From assembly GCA_963576725.1 (NCBI GenBank), contig OY755242.1:58262480-58326479 (forward strand): a stretch of DNA of 64,000 nucleotides. Reading direction: 5' to 3'. Positions 63,766 to 64,000 of the stretch are shown piece by piece (the first letter of the stretch is position 1; each line of letters opens with the position of its first letter). Position numbers and translations under genes: made by a program. Under the pieces are notes generated by a model that saw nothing but the letters and a program-made list of their open reading frames with translations, had not been told where the DNA came from and searched no databases. This DNA comes from Azorinus chamasolen. Lineage: Eukaryota; Mollusca; Bivalvia; Cardiida; Solecurtidae.

Positions 63766-63879
63766 AAATTGATACTCGCCCATTGCAGCAAAATTCTTCA
63801 AGTGGCTTTCAGGCGGTGAAATAGCTCATTACCTTCTAGCGACACATCGTCTCCTCTGTGCTCGATATAATAATGTACA

Positions 63880-64000
63880 GTAAAATCTCGCTTTTTCAAA
63901 GTTTGTTTAAAAGAAATGAAGATTGCTAAGATATGTGGCTGCTTATAAATGCAGGATAAAAGTTATGCAAAAGGTTCACTTAACCTTTCACTTGATAAAT
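63880..64000. mobile_element. A-family MITE, cut by window end
   Basis: Starts TACAGTAAAATCTCGC and reaches TGCAGGATAAAAGTTATGCA before the window ends. Confidence 0.6.

Overview
This window looks like nuclear DNA from a bivalve mollusc, probably a heterodont clam or mussel. The evidence is spliced genes with multi-kilobase introns, AT-rich intergenic DNA, and dense short palindromic transposons, simple repeats and minisatellites. It also carries bivalve-type repeats beginning ATGCCCCCAAAGGCGGGCAT. The species assignment is an inference. Nothing prokaryotic (operons, ribosome binding sites, CRISPR) is present.

Two host genes are supported, both on the plus strand. Gene 1 is an SLC17-family (sialin/NPT-like) major facilitator transporter. 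Its last eight coding exons lie at 11281-11517, 13915-14002, 15657-15752, 20753-20889, 22151-22300, 30343-30475, 36184-36425 and 43030-43248. They join in consistent phase to 433 codons and a stop. The N-terminal exon(s) were not found and probably lie upstream of the window. Intron 2 appears to be a GC-AG intron. The 3' splice site of exon 4 sits at the end of an 11-fold tandem array that copies the acceptor and the exon start. Gene 2 is a small secreted or membrane protein of unknown family. It has a TATA box at 53251, a signal-peptide exon (53415-53493) and a second exon (60284-60473) that joins in phase. Later exons would lie beyond the window.

Most of the rest is mobile DNA and tandem repeats. 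1-11 kb holds palindromic MITEs, a 239-bp foldback with a 9-bp target duplication, an inverted-repeat element with four tRNA-like modules, a tandem-repeat mobile element (3466-4992) and a 1.07-kb foldback. 11-43 kb is gene 1. Its introns carry a Penelope-like 3' fragment, many minisatellites (49, 41, 60, 35 and 34 bp units), nested insertions (22.5-29 kb), a second and a third tandem-repeat element (25621-27920 minus; 34155-35490 plus) and a dead LINE on the minus strand (38834-42205). 43-53 kb is repeat-rich intergenic DNA with a duplicated 570-bp hairpin unit inside an old tandem-repeat element, and a 53-bp minisatellite. 53-64 kb is gene 2, crowded with MITEs.

Recurring MITEs are labelled here: A (CAGTAAAACC ends, TA target, pogo/mariner-like); B, E, F, G, H and I (TTAACCC...GGGTTAA ends, which suggests non-autonomous piggyBac-type elements); and J (CAGAG ends). 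C is a retroposon-like repeat containing ATCGCTCACC. The labels are mine.
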